NCBI RefSeq assembly: GCF_016703145.1
Contig: NZ_JADJCO010000004.1
Span: forward strand, 1 to 64,000
Direction: 5' to 3'
Source: Ottowia sp.
GTDB taxonomy: Bacteria; Pseudomonadota; Gammaproteobacteria; Burkholderiales; Burkholderiaceae_C
DNA length: 64,000 nt
The notes below the pieces were generated by a model. It saw only the letters and a program-made list of their open reading frames with translations. It was not told the DNA's origin and made no database searches. Position numbers and translations under genes: made by a program. Positions 44,689 through 52,277 of the stretch are shown here, piece by piece; the stretch's first letter is position 1; every line of letters starts with the position of its first letter.

Positions 44689-45126
44689 TCAGGGCCGGTC
44701 GGGGTCCAGCGTGGGCTCCGCCGGCTCCGCGGCCGGGGCCAAGGCCGCCTGCGGCTCCACCGGCGCCGGCGGCGGCGTGACCTGGGGCTGGAGCTGCCCG
44801 GCGATCACCGCGCCCTGCTGCATCTCCAGCGCCTTGTAGCGCACATCGCCCTGGATGCGGGCCGTGGACTGCAGCTCCAGCAGCTCGCGCGCCAACACCG
44901 GCCCGACGACCGTGCCGCCCACGACCACGTGGTCGGCGCTGATGGCGCCTTCGACGCGACCGGTGCCGGTGACCACCAGCGCGCTGGGCGAACCGGCCGC
45001 AGCGATCACGTCGCCCAGGACGGTGCCGTCAACCTGCAGGCCGTCCTGGAAAGTGCAGTCCCCCGTCACGCGCATGCCCGGCCCGATGGCGCTTCTGACC
45101 GGCGGCTGCTTCTTCATGCCCAGCAT
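44689..45126 (-). CDS. bactofilin (polymer-forming cytoskeletal protein)
   Basis: Bactofilins form filaments that scaffold cell-wall enzymes. The central 95 residues show the repeated short beta-strand pattern of the family (GMRVTGDCTFQDGLQVDGTVLG, then GRVEGAISADHVVVGGTVVG and ARIQGDVRYKALEMQQGAVIAG). Proline/alanine-rich tails flank the core. It has 145 residues. I chose ATG 45126 because GGAGG lies nine bases upstream. The gene lies between rpsI and erpA with its own ribosome site; the rpsI terminator precedes it. Confidence 0.88.
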   Translation of the reverse strand: MLGMKKQPPVRSAIGPGMRVTGDCTFQDGLQVDGTVLGDVIAAAGSPSALVVTGTGRVEGAISADHVVVGGTVVGPVLARELLELQSTARIQGDVRYKALEMQQGAVIAGQLQPQVTPPPAPVEPQAALAPAAEPAEPTLDPDRP

Positions 45127-45178
45127 TGCGAATTCCTCCAAGTGCTTCGTTCTTTTACCACGGCCACGCGGCTGGCCA

Positions 45179-45213
45179 CAAAAAAACCGTGCAGGCCTGA
45201 AGGACCTGCACGG
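45179..45213 (-). terminator. intrinsic terminator of the rplM-rpsI operon
   Basis: On the minus strand CCGTGCAGG pairs with CCTGCACGG (9 bp) around a 9-base loop and is followed by an uninterrupted run of seven or eight T. Confidence 0.9.
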
Positions 45214-45257
45214 CGGTGTGGTTGGCGTCCGTCGGTGACCGCGACGCCAGCGCGTGG

Positions 45258-45650
45258 TCAGCGCTTGCTGAACTGCTTGCGGCGGCGTGCGGAGTGCAGG
45301 CCGACCTTCTTGCGCTCGACCTCGCGCGCGTCGCGCGTGACGAAGCCCGCGGCCGACAGCGCCGGCTTGAGGTTGGCGTCGTAGTCGATCAGCGCGCGAG
45401 TGATGCCGTGGCGCACCGCGCCGGCCTGACCCGATTCGCCGCCGCCGTGCACGTTGACCTGGATGTCGAAGGACTCGACGTGGTCGGTCAGCACCAGCGG
45501 CTGCTTGCAGATCATGATCGAGGTCTGGCGGCCGAAGAATTCCTCGATGCCCTTGCCGTTGACCGTGATCTTGCCGGAGCCTTTTTTCAGAAACACGCGG
45601 GCGACGCTGGATTTGCGCCGGCCGGTGCCGTTGTTCCATTCACCAATCAT
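45258..45650 (-). CDS. rpsI: 30S ribosomal protein S9
   Basis: Small-subunit protein whose C-terminal tail reaches the P site. Family features: GTGRRKSSVARVFLKKGSGKITVNG near the start, GGGESGQAGAVRHGITRAL in the middle, and the basic C-terminus VGLHSARRRKQFSKR. It has 130 residues, is cotranscribed with rplM eleven bases upstream, and is followed by a strong terminator. Confidence 0.98.
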   Translation of the reverse strand: MIGEWNNGTGRRKSSVARVFLKKGSGKITVNGKGIEEFFGRQTSIMICKQPLVLTDHVESFDIQVNVHGGGESGQAGAVRHGITRALIDYDANLKPALSAAGFVTRDAREVERKKVGLHSARRRKQFSKR

Positions 45651-45661
45651 CTCAAGGCTCC

Positions 45662-46090
45662 TTAGATTTCCAGCGCTTTGGGCTGCTGGGCGGTGTGCGG
45701 ATGCTCGGCACCGCCATACACCTTGAGTTTCTTGATCATCGCGTAGCCGAGCGGGCCCTTGGGCAGCATGCCCTTGACGGCCTTCTCCAGCGCGCGGCCG
45801 GGGTGCTTGGCCTGCATGTCGCGGAAGTTGGTTTCGCGGATGCCGCCGGGATAGCCGGTGTGGCGGTAGTACTTCTTGTCGAGCTCCTTGGCACCCGTGA
45901 CACGGAGCTTGGAAGCGTTGACGATGACGATGAAGTCACCGGTATCGACGTGAGGCGTGTAAATGGCTTTGTGCTTGCCGCGCAGACGGAGGGCCACTTC
46001 GCTGGCGACCCGTCCGAGCACCTTGTCGGTGGCGTCAATCACAAACCACTCGTGCGTCACGTCAGCGGGTTTGGCGCTGAACGTTTTCAT
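45662..46090 (-). CDS. rplM: 50S ribosomal protein L13
   Basis: Early-assembling large-subunit protein. It begins MKTFSAKPADVTHEWFVIDA and contains the family blocks LGRVASEVALRLRGKHK, YYRHTGYPGGI and AVKGMLPKGPLGYAMIKKLKVYGG. It has 142 residues. The start at 46090 follows AAAGGAAAA. The frame is open upstream to 46237, but that is the leader. rplM-rpsI is a conserved operon. Confidence 0.98.
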   Translation of the reverse strand: MKTFSAKPADVTHEWFVIDATDKVLGRVASEVALRLRGKHKAIYTPHVDTGDFIVIVNASKLRVTGAKELDKKYYRHTGYPGGIRETNFRDMQAKHPGRALEKAVKGMLPKGPLGYAMIKKLKVYGGAEHPHTAQQPKALEI

Positions 46091-46216
46091 GAGTTTTCCT
46101 TTGGGGAAAATGGTTTGGCGGGCCCTTTTCCACGGTCGGCCTTCCTCTGAAGGGAAGCTCTTAGGTGGCGGTTTGTGCTTTTGCCGCGGGGCCTCGAAAT
46201 CGCTGCAAAGCCTGCC

Positions 46217-46222
46217 ATTATA
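46217..46222 (-). promoter_or_regulatory. -10 element of the rplM-rpsI promoter
   Basis: A perfect TATAAT on the minus strand, preceded by TTTG, about 130 bases before rplM. No good -35 was found, so an activator or extended -10 may compensate. The leader between it and rplM is about 120 bases. Confidence 0.5.
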
Positions 46223-46245
46223 CAAAGGCGGTAGCATCGCGCTCT

Positions 46246-47226
46246 ATGTTCAGCTACCGCCACGCCTTCCATGCCGGCAACCATGCGGACGTGCTCAAGC
46301 ACGTCACCCTGGTGGCCACCCTTCGCCACCTGATGCGCAAGGATGCGCCGCTGACGCTGATCGACACCCACGCCGGCGCGGGCGTGTACCGGCTGGACGA
46401 CGGGGCGGCGCAGACCTCGGGCGAGGCCCTGGACGGGATCGCGCGGCTGCAGGCGCTGCGATCAGCGGCGATTTCAGATCAGAATCCGGCTTCAGCCAGC
46501 GCCCATTCTACGCCAATAGCTACTAATAATATAGCATCCGCGCTGACCGACTACCTCGATCTCGTGGCGAGCTTCAACGCGTCGGCCGCGCGCGGCGGCT
46601 GGCGGGTGTACCCCGGCTCGCCCTTCCTCATGCACGCGCTCATGAGCGAACCTGCCCGCGCGCCCGTGCACGACCGGCTGCGGCTGTTCGAGCTGCACCC
46701 CAGCGATGCGCCGGCGCTGGACGCCCACGTCGCGCAACTGGCCGCCGGCCGCCAGATCGCCGTGGCGCGGCAGGACGGCTTCGAGGGCCTGAAAGCCCTG
46801 CTGCCGCCCCCGGTGGCGGCGGGCGGATCGCGCCGTGCCCTGGTGCTGATCGACCCCAGCTACGAAATCAAGAGCGACTACGCCAAGGTGGCCGCGTGCA
46901 TGCAGGACAGCCTGCGGCGCTTTCCCACGGGGGTGTACCTGGTCTGGTACCCCATCATCCCGCGCCCGGAGGCGCACGGCCTGCCGCGCCGCCTGAAGAC
47001 ACTGGCCCAGCAGACCGGCCGCGCCTGGCTGCACGCCAGCCTGCATGTCGGCGCCGCGCCAGAAGGCGGCGGCCTGTCGGCCAGCGGCATGTTCGTGTTC
47101 AACCCGCCACACACGCTGAAGCTGGCGCTGGATGCCGCACTGCCGCAGATCCTGCAGGTGTTGGGCGCCGGCCGCGGACGCGGGCAGGCCTGGAGCGTGG
47201 AAAACGGCGGCGCCAGCCCGCGCTGA
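46246..47226 (+). CDS. rlmJ: 23S rRNA (adenine2030-N6)-methyltransferase RlmJ
   Basis: SAM-dependent methyltransferase acting on A2030 of 23S rRNA. The N-terminus MFSYRHAFHAGNHADVLKHVTLV is diagnostic. LTLIDTHAGAGVYRL is the SAM site and LVLIDPSYE the DPPY-like catalytic motif. At 326 residues it exceeds the E. coli protein (about 280). Part of the excess is residues 76-98 (ISDQNPASASAHSTPIATNN), encoded by an in-frame dispersed repeat between GIARL and the YLDLV helix. The start at 46246 is the only one giving the family N-terminus. Confidence 0.93.
   Translation: MFSYRHAFHAGNHADVLKHVTLVATLRHLMRKDAPLTLIDTHAGAGVYRLDDGAAQTSGEALDGIARLQALRSAAISDQNPASASAHSTPIATNNIASALTDYLDLVASFNASAARGGWRVYPGSPFLMHALMSEPARAPVHDRLRLFELHPSDAPALDAHVAQLAAGRQIAVARQDGFEGLKALLPPPVAAGGSRRALVLIDPSYEIKSDYAKVAACMQDSLRRFPTGVYLVWYPIIPRPEAHGLPRRLKTLAQQTGRAWLHASLHVGAAPEGGGLSASGMFVFNPPHTLKLALDAALPQILQVLGAGRGRGQAWSVENGGASPR
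46471..46538 (-). repeat. dispersed 65-bp repeat inside rlmJ
   Basis: Minus-strand reading: GATGCTATATTATTAGTAGC, then TATTGGCGTAGAATGGGCGC, then GAAGCCGGATTCTGATCTGAA. It is in frame and adds about 22 residues. Confidence 0.85.
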
Positions 47227-47264
47227 GCGCAGGGCCGATACAGGGAAAACCCTTTATTCCCGAG

Positions 47265-47299
47265 TTAGCCGACCACTCGGTCGGTTAATTTTCTATACT
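47265..47299 (+). promoter_or_regulatory. palindromic operator and -10 element of the paa operon
   Basis: CCGACC (47269-47274) and GGTCGG (47279-47284) form a perfect 6-bp inverted repeat with a 4-base spacer, extended by TTA/TAA outside. This is the type of site used by TetR-family PaaR repressors of phenylacetate genes. TATACT follows about ten bases later (47294-47299) as a likely -10. The regulator gene is not in the window. Confidence 0.7.
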
Positions 47300-47350
47300 G
47301 GCAGGTCTGAGGGCGGCACACGCCCGCAAGGGCTGCCAGGAGACCCACGC

Positions 47351-48376
47351 ATGTACACGCAATCCTTTTCCGTGCCCGACGCCGCCGACGGCCCTTCCGC
47401 CGGACTGAAAGCCGTCGCCCGGCCGCCCAACGAGGCCGAGCGCGAGTTGCTGGCCCGCTTCGACACCCGCATCGACGCCGACGGCCGCATCGAGCCGCGC
47501 GACTGGATGCCCGACGCTTACCGAAAGACCCTGGTGCGCCAGATCAGCCAGCACGCGCACTCCGAGATCGTCGGCATGCTGCCCGAGGGCAACTGGATCA
47601 GCCGCGCGCCCAGCCTCAAGCGCAAGGCCATCCTGTTGGCCAAGGTGCAGGACGAGGGCGGCCACGGCCTGTACCTGTACAGCGCGGCCGAGACCCTGGG
47701 CACCAGCCGCGAGCAGATGCTCGACGCCCTGCACTCGGGCCAGGCCAAGTACAGCTCCATCTTCAACTACCCCACCCTGACCTGGGCCGACGTGGGCGTG
47801 ATCGGCTGGCTGGTGGACGGCGCGGCGATCATGAACCAGATCCCCCTGTGCCGCTGCAGCTACGGCCCCTACGCCCGCGCCATGGTGCGCGTGTGCAAGG
47901 AAGAATCGTTCCACCAGCGCCAGGGCTACGAGTCGCTGCTGGTGCAGATGAAGGGCACGCCGGCCCAGCAGGGCATGGTGCAGGACGCCGTCAACCGCTG
48001 GTGGTGGAAGTGCCTGGCCATGTTCGGCCCGCCCGACGCCGACAGCCCCAACAGCCAGCAGGGCATGCGCTGGGGCATCAAGCGCTTTTCCAACGACGAC
48101 CTGCGCCAGAAGTTCGTCGATGCCACCGTGCCGCAGGCCCAGGTGCTGGGCGTGACGCTGCCCGACCCCGACCTGAAGTGGAACGCCGCGCGTGGCCACC
48201 ATGACTACGGCGCCATCGACTGGGACGAGTTCTGGCAAGTCGTCAATGGCCACGGCCCCTGCAACCAGGAGCGCCTGGCCACCCGCGTGAAAGCCCACGA
48301 CGACGGCGCCTGGGTGCGCGAGGCCGCCGCCACCCATGCCGAGAAGCAGCGCCAGCGCGCACTGAAAGCCGCCTGA
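47351..48376 (+). CDS. paaA: phenylacetyl-CoA 1,2-epoxidase, catalytic subunit PaaA
   Basis: Diiron subunit of the multicomponent oxygenase that epoxidises phenylacetyl-CoA. The diiron ligands lie in KVQDEGGHGLYLYSAAE and VCKEESFHQRQGYESL (E/ExxH patterns). WMPDAYRKTLVRQISQHAHSEIVGMLPEGNWI is strongly conserved. It has 341 residues. The ATG at 47351 follows AGGAG. It is first of five genes paaABCDE in the canonical order, with a PaaR-like operator upstream. Confidence 0.97.
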   Translation: MYTQSFSVPDAADGPSAGLKAVARPPNEAERELLARFDTRIDADGRIEPRDWMPDAYRKTLVRQISQHAHSEIVGMLPEGNWISRAPSLKRKAILLAKVQDEGGHGLYLYSAAETLGTSREQMLDALHSGQAKYSSIFNYPTLTWADVGVIGWLVDGAAIMNQIPLCRCSYGPYARAMVRVCKEESFHQRQGYESLLVQMKGTPAQQGMVQDAVNRWWWKCLAMFGPPDADSPNSQQGMRWGIKRFSNDDLRQKFVDATVPQAQVLGVTLPDPDLKWNAARGHHDYGAIDWDEFWQVVNGHGPCNQERLATRVKAHDDGAWVREAAATHAEKQRQRALKAA

Positions 48377-48392
48377 CCCGAGGAGAACACCC

Positions 48393-48695
48393 ATGACCGA
48401 CACGCAACCCGCACTCAAGGACTGGCCGCTTTGGGAGGTCTTCGTGCGCAGCAAGCAGGGCCTGGAGCACAAGCACTGCGGCAGCCTGCACGCCAGCGAC
48501 GCGCAGCAGGCGCTGCAGATGGCGCGCGATGTCTATACACGCCGCCAGGAAGGCGTGAGCATCTGGGTCGTGCCCTCGCACCTGATCGCCGCCAGCGACC
48601 CGGACCAGAAGGACGAATTGTTCGAGCCCGCCAGCGACAAGATCTACCGCCACCCGACGTTCTACGAGATTCCCGACGAAGTGGGGCACATGTGA
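48393..48695 (+). CDS. paaB: phenylacetyl-CoA epoxidase subunit PaaB
   Basis: Small bridging subunit of the epoxidase. It begins MTDTQPALKDWPLWEVFVRSKQGLEHKHCGSLHA and contains ALQMARDVYTRRQEGVSIWVVPS. It has 100 residues. GAGGAGA lies ahead of the ATG. Its TGA overlaps the GTG of paaC. Confidence 0.96.
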   Translation: MTDTQPALKDWPLWEVFVRSKQGLEHKHCGSLHASDAQQALQMARDVYTRRQEGVSIWVVPSHLIAASDPDQKDELFEPASDKIYRHPTFYEIPDEVGHM

Positions 48696-49552
48696 CCATT
48701 TTTGAACCAAATCCGGCACCAGCCCGCGCCGCGCTTTCGCCAACAGCTATTAAAATAGAAGCAATCGCACCAGCCGCGGTGGACTATCTGCTGCACCTGG
48801 CCGACAACGCCCTGGTGCTGGGCCAGCGCAACGCCGAGTGGTGCGGCCACGCGCCCATCCTCGAGGAAGACCTGGCCATGGCCAACCACAGCCTCGACCT
48901 GATCGGCCAGGCCCGCCTGCTCTACCAGCACGCCGCCGCGCTGGCCGGCGACGGCGCCACCGAGGACACGTTGGCCTACTTCCGCGACGCCACCCAATTC
49001 CGCAACTACACCTTGCTGGAGCTGCCGCACGGCCCGCCGCTGGCGCCCACCGCCACGGGCGACCGCGACTGGGCCACCACCATCGTGCGCAACTTCCTCT
49101 ACAGCGCGCTGATGGTCCTGGTGTGGGACCGCCTGGCGCAATCCACCGACCCGCAACTGGCCGCCATCGCCGCCAAGAGCCTGAAGGAAGTGCGCTACCA
49201 CCTGCGCCACGCGCGCGACTGGCTGGTGCGCCTGGGCGACGGCACCGCCGAATCGCACCGCCGCGCGCAGGCCGCGCTGGACCACCTGCTGCCCTTCACC
49301 GACGAGTTCTGGACCGCCAGCGCCCCCGAGGCCGAGGCCGCCGCCCGAGGCGCCGGCGCCGACGTGGCCGCGCTGCGCGACGCCTGGAACGCCCTGGTGG
49401 ACGAGGCCCTGCGCGAGGCCACGCTGCGCCGCCCCGCCGCCGTGAACGGCTACGTCACCCAGGGCAAGGAGGGCCTGCACTCCGAACACCTGAGCTATCT
49501 GCTGGGCGAGATGCAGAGCCTGGCCCGCGCCCACCCCGACGCGACTTGGTGA
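48692..49552 (+). CDS. paaC: phenylacetyl-CoA epoxidase subunit PaaC
   Basis: Structural ferritin-like subunit that pairs with PaaA. Family segments: YLLHLADNALVLGQRNAEWCGHAPILEEDLAMANHSLDLIGQARLLYQHAA and KEVRYHLRHARDWLVRLGDGT. The most likely start is the GTG at 48692 overlapping the paaB stop, giving 286 residues. Residues 3-26 (IFEPNPAPARAALSPTAIKI and on) come from a dispersed repeat and are not family-like; the true domain starts near AVDYLLH. No other good start exists between the repeat and that point. Confidence 0.94.
   Translation: MTIFEPNPAPARAALSPTAIKIEAIAPAAVDYLLHLADNALVLGQRNAEWCGHAPILEEDLAMANHSLDLIGQARLLYQHAAALAGDGATEDTLAYFRDATQFRNYTLLELPHGPPLAPTATGDRDWATTIVRNFLYSALMVLVWDRLAQSTDPQLAAIAAKSLKEVRYHLRHARDWLVRLGDGTAESHRRAQAALDHLLPFTDEFWTASAPEAEAAARGAGADVAALRDAWNALVDEALREATLRRPAAVNGYVTQGKEGLHSEHLSYLLGEMQSLARAHPDATW
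48698..48767 (-). repeat. dispersed 65-bp repeat forming the 5' end of paaC
   Basis: Minus-strand reading: GCGATTGCTTCTATTTTAAT, then AGCTGTTGGCGAAAGCGCGG, then GTGCCGGATTTGGTTCAAAAA. It is in frame with paaC from the third codon. Confidence 0.85.
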
Positions 49553-49559
49553 GCCGGCC

Positions 49560-50150
49560 ATGCCCACCACCGCCGCCCCCGTCGATGCCGGCAGGCTGGA
49601 CGCCACCGAGGAAGCGCGCCTATGGCAGGCGCTCGGCGAGCTGACCGACCCCGAAATCCCCGTCGTCACCCTGCGCGAGATGGGCATCGTGCGCGCCCTG
49701 CGGCGCGCCGCCGACGGCCAGGTGGAGGTCGTCATCACCCCCACCTACAGCGGCTGCCCGGCGATGGACCAGATCGCGGACGACATCGCCGCCCTGCTGG
49801 CCCGCGAAGGCGTGCCCGGCCGCGTCGTCACCCAGCTCGCGCCCGCCTGGACCACCGACTGGATGACGCCCGCCGCGCACGAGAAGCTGCGCGCCTACGG
49901 CATCGCGCCGCCGCGCCGCGGGGCCACCGGCGTGACGGTGTCCACTGTCCGGTTTACTCCCAAATCAGGAGCTACTGGCGCTTCATCCATGCGGTCCAAG
50001 GGCCAATTTGATTCACAATCCGGCATCCCCTGCCCCCAATGCGGCTCGGTGAACACCACCGAGACCTCGCCCTTCGGCTCCACCGCCTGCAAGGCGCTCT
50101 ACCGCTGCCTGGACTGCCTGGAGCCGTTCGACTACTTCAAACCCCTGTAG
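49560..50150 (+). CDS. paaD: phenylacetate pathway protein PaaD (PaaJ)
   Basis: MIP18-family protein thought to help assemble the metal centres of the epoxidase. The N-terminal domain has LGELTDPEIPVVTLREMGIV and ITPTYSGCPAMDQIADDI (the conserved Cys). The C-terminus is a zinc-ribbon-like IPCPQCGS...YRCLDCLEPFDYFKPL. Residues about 134-155 (FTPKSGATGASSMRSKGQFD) are encoded by an in-frame dispersed repeat exactly between the two domains. Its 196 residues are therefore about 20 more than usual. Confidence 0.93.
   Translation: MPTTAAPVDAGRLDATEEARLWQALGELTDPEIPVVTLREMGIVRALRRAADGQVEVVITPTYSGCPAMDQIADDIAALLAREGVPGRVVTQLAPAWTTDWMTPAAHEKLRAYGIAPPRRGATGVTVSTVRFTPKSGATGASSMRSKGQFDSQSGIPCPQCGSVNTTETSPFGSTACKALYRCLDCLEPFDYFKPL
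49960..50022 (+). repeat. dispersed 65-bp repeat inside paaD
   Basis: Plus-strand reading: AAATCAGGAGCTACTGGCGC, then TTCATCCATGCGGTCCAAGG, then GCCAATTTGATTCACAAT. It is in frame at the domain boundary. Confidence 0.87.
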
Positions 50151-50161
50151 AGGCCGCGCGC

Positions 50162-51265
50162 ATGTCGTCCCCCCGCTTCCACGAACTCACCGTCGCGCGC
50201 GTCAGCCCCGAGGCCGCCGGCGCCGTCGCCATCACCTTCGCCGTGCCCGGCGAGCTGCGCGAGCGCTTCAGCTTCGAGCCCGGCCAGTTCCTCACCCTGC
50301 GCGGCACCATCGACGGCGAGGACGTGCGCCGCAGCTACTCCATCTGCAGCACCCGCAGCCGCTACGCCCGGCACGGCGAGCTCGAGGTCGGCATCCGCCC
50401 CATGGACGGCGGCCAGTTCTCCAACTGGGCCGCCACCCGGATCAAGGCGGGCGACACGCTGGCCGTGATGCCGCCCGACGGCCGCTTCACCATCCGCAAG
50501 CCGCGCGCGCTGCACCGCGTGGGCTTTGCCGCCGGCTCGGGCATCACGCCCATCCTCAGCATCATCGCCACCACGCTGGAGGAGCGCCCCGCCGCCAAGT
50601 TCACCCTGGTGTACGGCAACCGGCGCATGGGCAGCGTGATGTTCAACGAGGCGCTGCAAGACCTGAAGGACAAGTACCGGCACCGCCTCACCCTCATCCA
50701 CGTGCTGTCGCGCCAGGCGCAGGAAGTGCCCCTGCTCGAAGGCCGCATCGACGGCGCCAAGGTGCGCCAGCTCCTGAACACCCTGCTGCCCGCCGCCAGC
50801 ATGGACGAGGTGTTCATCTGCGGCCCCGAGGCCATGATCGACGCCACCGAGGCCGCCCTGGCGGCCGCCGGCGTGCCGCGCGAGCGCATCCACACCGAGC
50901 GCTTCACCTCACCCCGCCTGGACGGCCTGAGCCCGGAGGCGCGCCGCGCCGCCGTCGCCCAGCCCGACTCCGAGGCCCCGGTCGGCCAGGTGCGGCTGAC
51001 GGTGGTCGTCGACGGCAAGCCGCACGAGATGAGCATGGGGCGCGAGCAGCACGTGCTGGACGTGGCGCTCAGCGCCGGGCTGGACCTGCCCTACTCCTGC
51101 AAGGCCGGTGTGTGCTGCACCTGCCGCGCCAAGGTGCTGGAGGGCGAGGTCACGATGGACAAGAACTACACACTGGAGCAGGACGAGATGGCGCACGGCT
51201 TCGTGCTGAGCTGCCAGGCGCGGCCGACCACCGACCGGCTGACGGTGAGCTACGACGAGCGCTGA
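50162..51265 (+). CDS. paaE: phenylacetyl-CoA epoxidase reductase PaaE
   Basis: NADPH-dependent electron-transfer subunit. The FAD domain has RRSYSICSTRSR (RxYS) and GIRPMDGGQFSNW. The NAD domain has AAGSGITPILSIIATTL and EVFICGPEAMIDATEAAL. The C-terminal plant-type [2Fe-2S] ferredoxin has YSCKAGVCCTCRAKVLEG and LSCQA. It has 367 residues and starts at ATG 50162. It is last of the paa operon here and is followed by an intrinsic terminator. Confidence 0.96.
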   Translation: MSSPRFHELTVARVSPEAAGAVAITFAVPGELRERFSFEPGQFLTLRGTIDGEDVRRSYSICSTRSRYARHGELEVGIRPMDGGQFSNWAATRIKAGDTLAVMPPDGRFTIRKPRALHRVGFAAGSGITPILSIIATTLEERPAAKFTLVYGNRRMGSVMFNEALQDLKDKYRHRLTLIHVLSRQAQEVPLLEGRIDGAKVRQLLNTLLPAASMDEVFICGPEAMIDATEAALAAAGVPRERIHTERFTSPRLDGLSPEARRAAVAQPDSEAPVGQVRLTVVVDGKPHEMSMGREQHVLDVALSAGLDLPYSCKAGVCCTCRAKVLEGEVTMDKNYTLEQDEMAHGFVLSCQARPTTDRLTVSYDER

Positions 51266-51288
51266 GCCGTTCGCGTCCCCGAAAACAA

Positions 51289-51304
51289 GGGCGCCGAGGC
51301 GCCC
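51289..51304 (+). terminator. intrinsic terminator after paaE
   Basis: GGGCGCC (51289-51295) and GGCGCCC (51298-51304) form a tight hairpin followed by CCTGTCATT. The same GGCGCC stem and TGTCATT tail occur in the terminator at 44214. Confidence 0.65.
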
Positions 51305-51334
51305 CCTGTCATTCAGGGCGCGAAGCGCGACCCG

Positions 51335-51501
51335 CTAGTACGCCGGCACGGAGATATCGGAACGAAATGAAACCGATGGATTTGCGTTCAGGGCAAGGCG
51401 AAAACCGCAGCGATACCGGGCGGTATCGCGAGGATTTGCAACGCCGCCCTGGGCGCAAAGACGCGGCTTCATGTTTCGATATCTCCGTGTCGGCGCACTA
51501 G
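51335..51501. mobile_element. 167-bp inverted-repeat element, MITE-like
   Basis: The left end CTAGTACGCCGGCACGGAGA (continuing TATCG) is matched, in reverse complement, by the right end CTAGTGCGCCGACACGGAGA (continuing TATCG). That is about 25 positions with two mismatches. Similarity continues inward, and the centre holds GATACC/GGTATC. The whole element can fold back on itself. It encodes no protein. Its right-hand CTAG supplies the TAG stop of rlpA. A nonautonomous transposable element is the simplest explanation; no matching transposase is in the window. Confidence 0.7.
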
Positions 51502-52181
51502 GGATTGGCGCCCGTCTCCGCGCTGGCGATCATGTTCTGGCCCGCGCGGGCGGGCAGCACTTCGCGCAGCACCACGGCGTCGTGGCCGCGCGTCTTCATG
51601 CCCAGCGCGTGGGCGGCGGCCTTGCTCAGGTCGATCACACGCCCGCGCGCATAGGGGCCACGGTCGTTGATGCGCACCACGACCTCCTTGCCAGTGCGCG
51701 GGTTGTGCACCAGCACGCGGGTGCCGAAGGGCAGGGTCTTGTGGGCCGCGGTCATCTCGCCCATGTTGAATTTCTCGCCGTTGGCGGTGGTGCGGCCGTG
51801 AAAGCCGGGGCCGTACCACGAGGCGACACCGCGCTGCAGATCCTTGCCGCCGCGCAGCAGGCTGGTGCCGCCCTCGGGCAGCGACGGCGCCGGCCGGGCC
51901 GACTCGCGCGCGGGGTCGTCGTCTGCGCTGCCCATCCGCACGCGGGGCTTGAACCCGGTGTAATTGGGGCAGCGCATGTCGTGCACGGCCTTGGCTGAAG
52001 AGCAAGGCTCGGACAAAGACGCAGCAGAAGAAGCGTTCCAACCCACCGTCTGGGCCGCCAAAGGCCCGGCTGCCAGCCACAACGCGCCGATCCACAGGAG
52101 ACGGGCTGCTGGCGAAGGGTGTGCACTTCCGGAAACCGGCGCGCCCGCAAGCGGGGCGCCGGGAGAGGTGTCCCGTAACAT
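51498..52181 (-). CDS. rlpA: RlpA-family septal ring/lytic transglycosylase protein
   Basis: RlpA proteins bind or cleave denuded glycan strands at the septum. The protein has a hydrophobic segment near residues 25-45 (AARLLWIGALWLAAGPLAAQT) that looks like a signal peptide. The double-psi beta-barrel domain follows: GVASWYGPGFHGRTTANGEKFNMGEMTAAHKTLPFGTRVLV, with the conserved GVASWYG and NDRGPYARGRVIDLS. No SPOR domain is present. It has 227 residues, ending at a TAG within the inverted-repeat element. The first ATG may not be the true start. Confidence 0.88.
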   Translation of the reverse strand: MLRDTSPGAPLAGAPVSGSAHPSPAARLLWIGALWLAAGPLAAQTVGWNASSAASLSEPCSSAKAVHDMRCPNYTGFKPRVRMGSADDDPARESARPAPSLPEGGTSLLRGGKDLQRGVASWYGPGFHGRTTANGEKFNMGEMTAAHKTLPFGTRVLVHNPRTGKEVVVRINDRGPYARGRVIDLSKAAAHALGMKTRGHDAVVLREVLPARAGQNMIASAETGANP

Positions 52182-52277
52182 GCGGCGGATTCTAGCGGTG
52201 GATGCGCCCGAAAAGCCGAAACCAGTGGTTTCTTAGATGAAAAACTCTAGAAACCCCGGCATCGATTAACCCATTGG

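Noticed and set aside
44690..45639. Single long frame running from rpsI through the bactofilin gene
   Set aside because: Only the part after ATG 45126 is bactofilin; the remainder is a shifted frame of rpsI and crosses the rpsI terminator.
52214..52235. GAAACC-AGT-GGTTTC hairpin after metF as a terminator
   Set aside because: Short stem and no T run on the metF strand.
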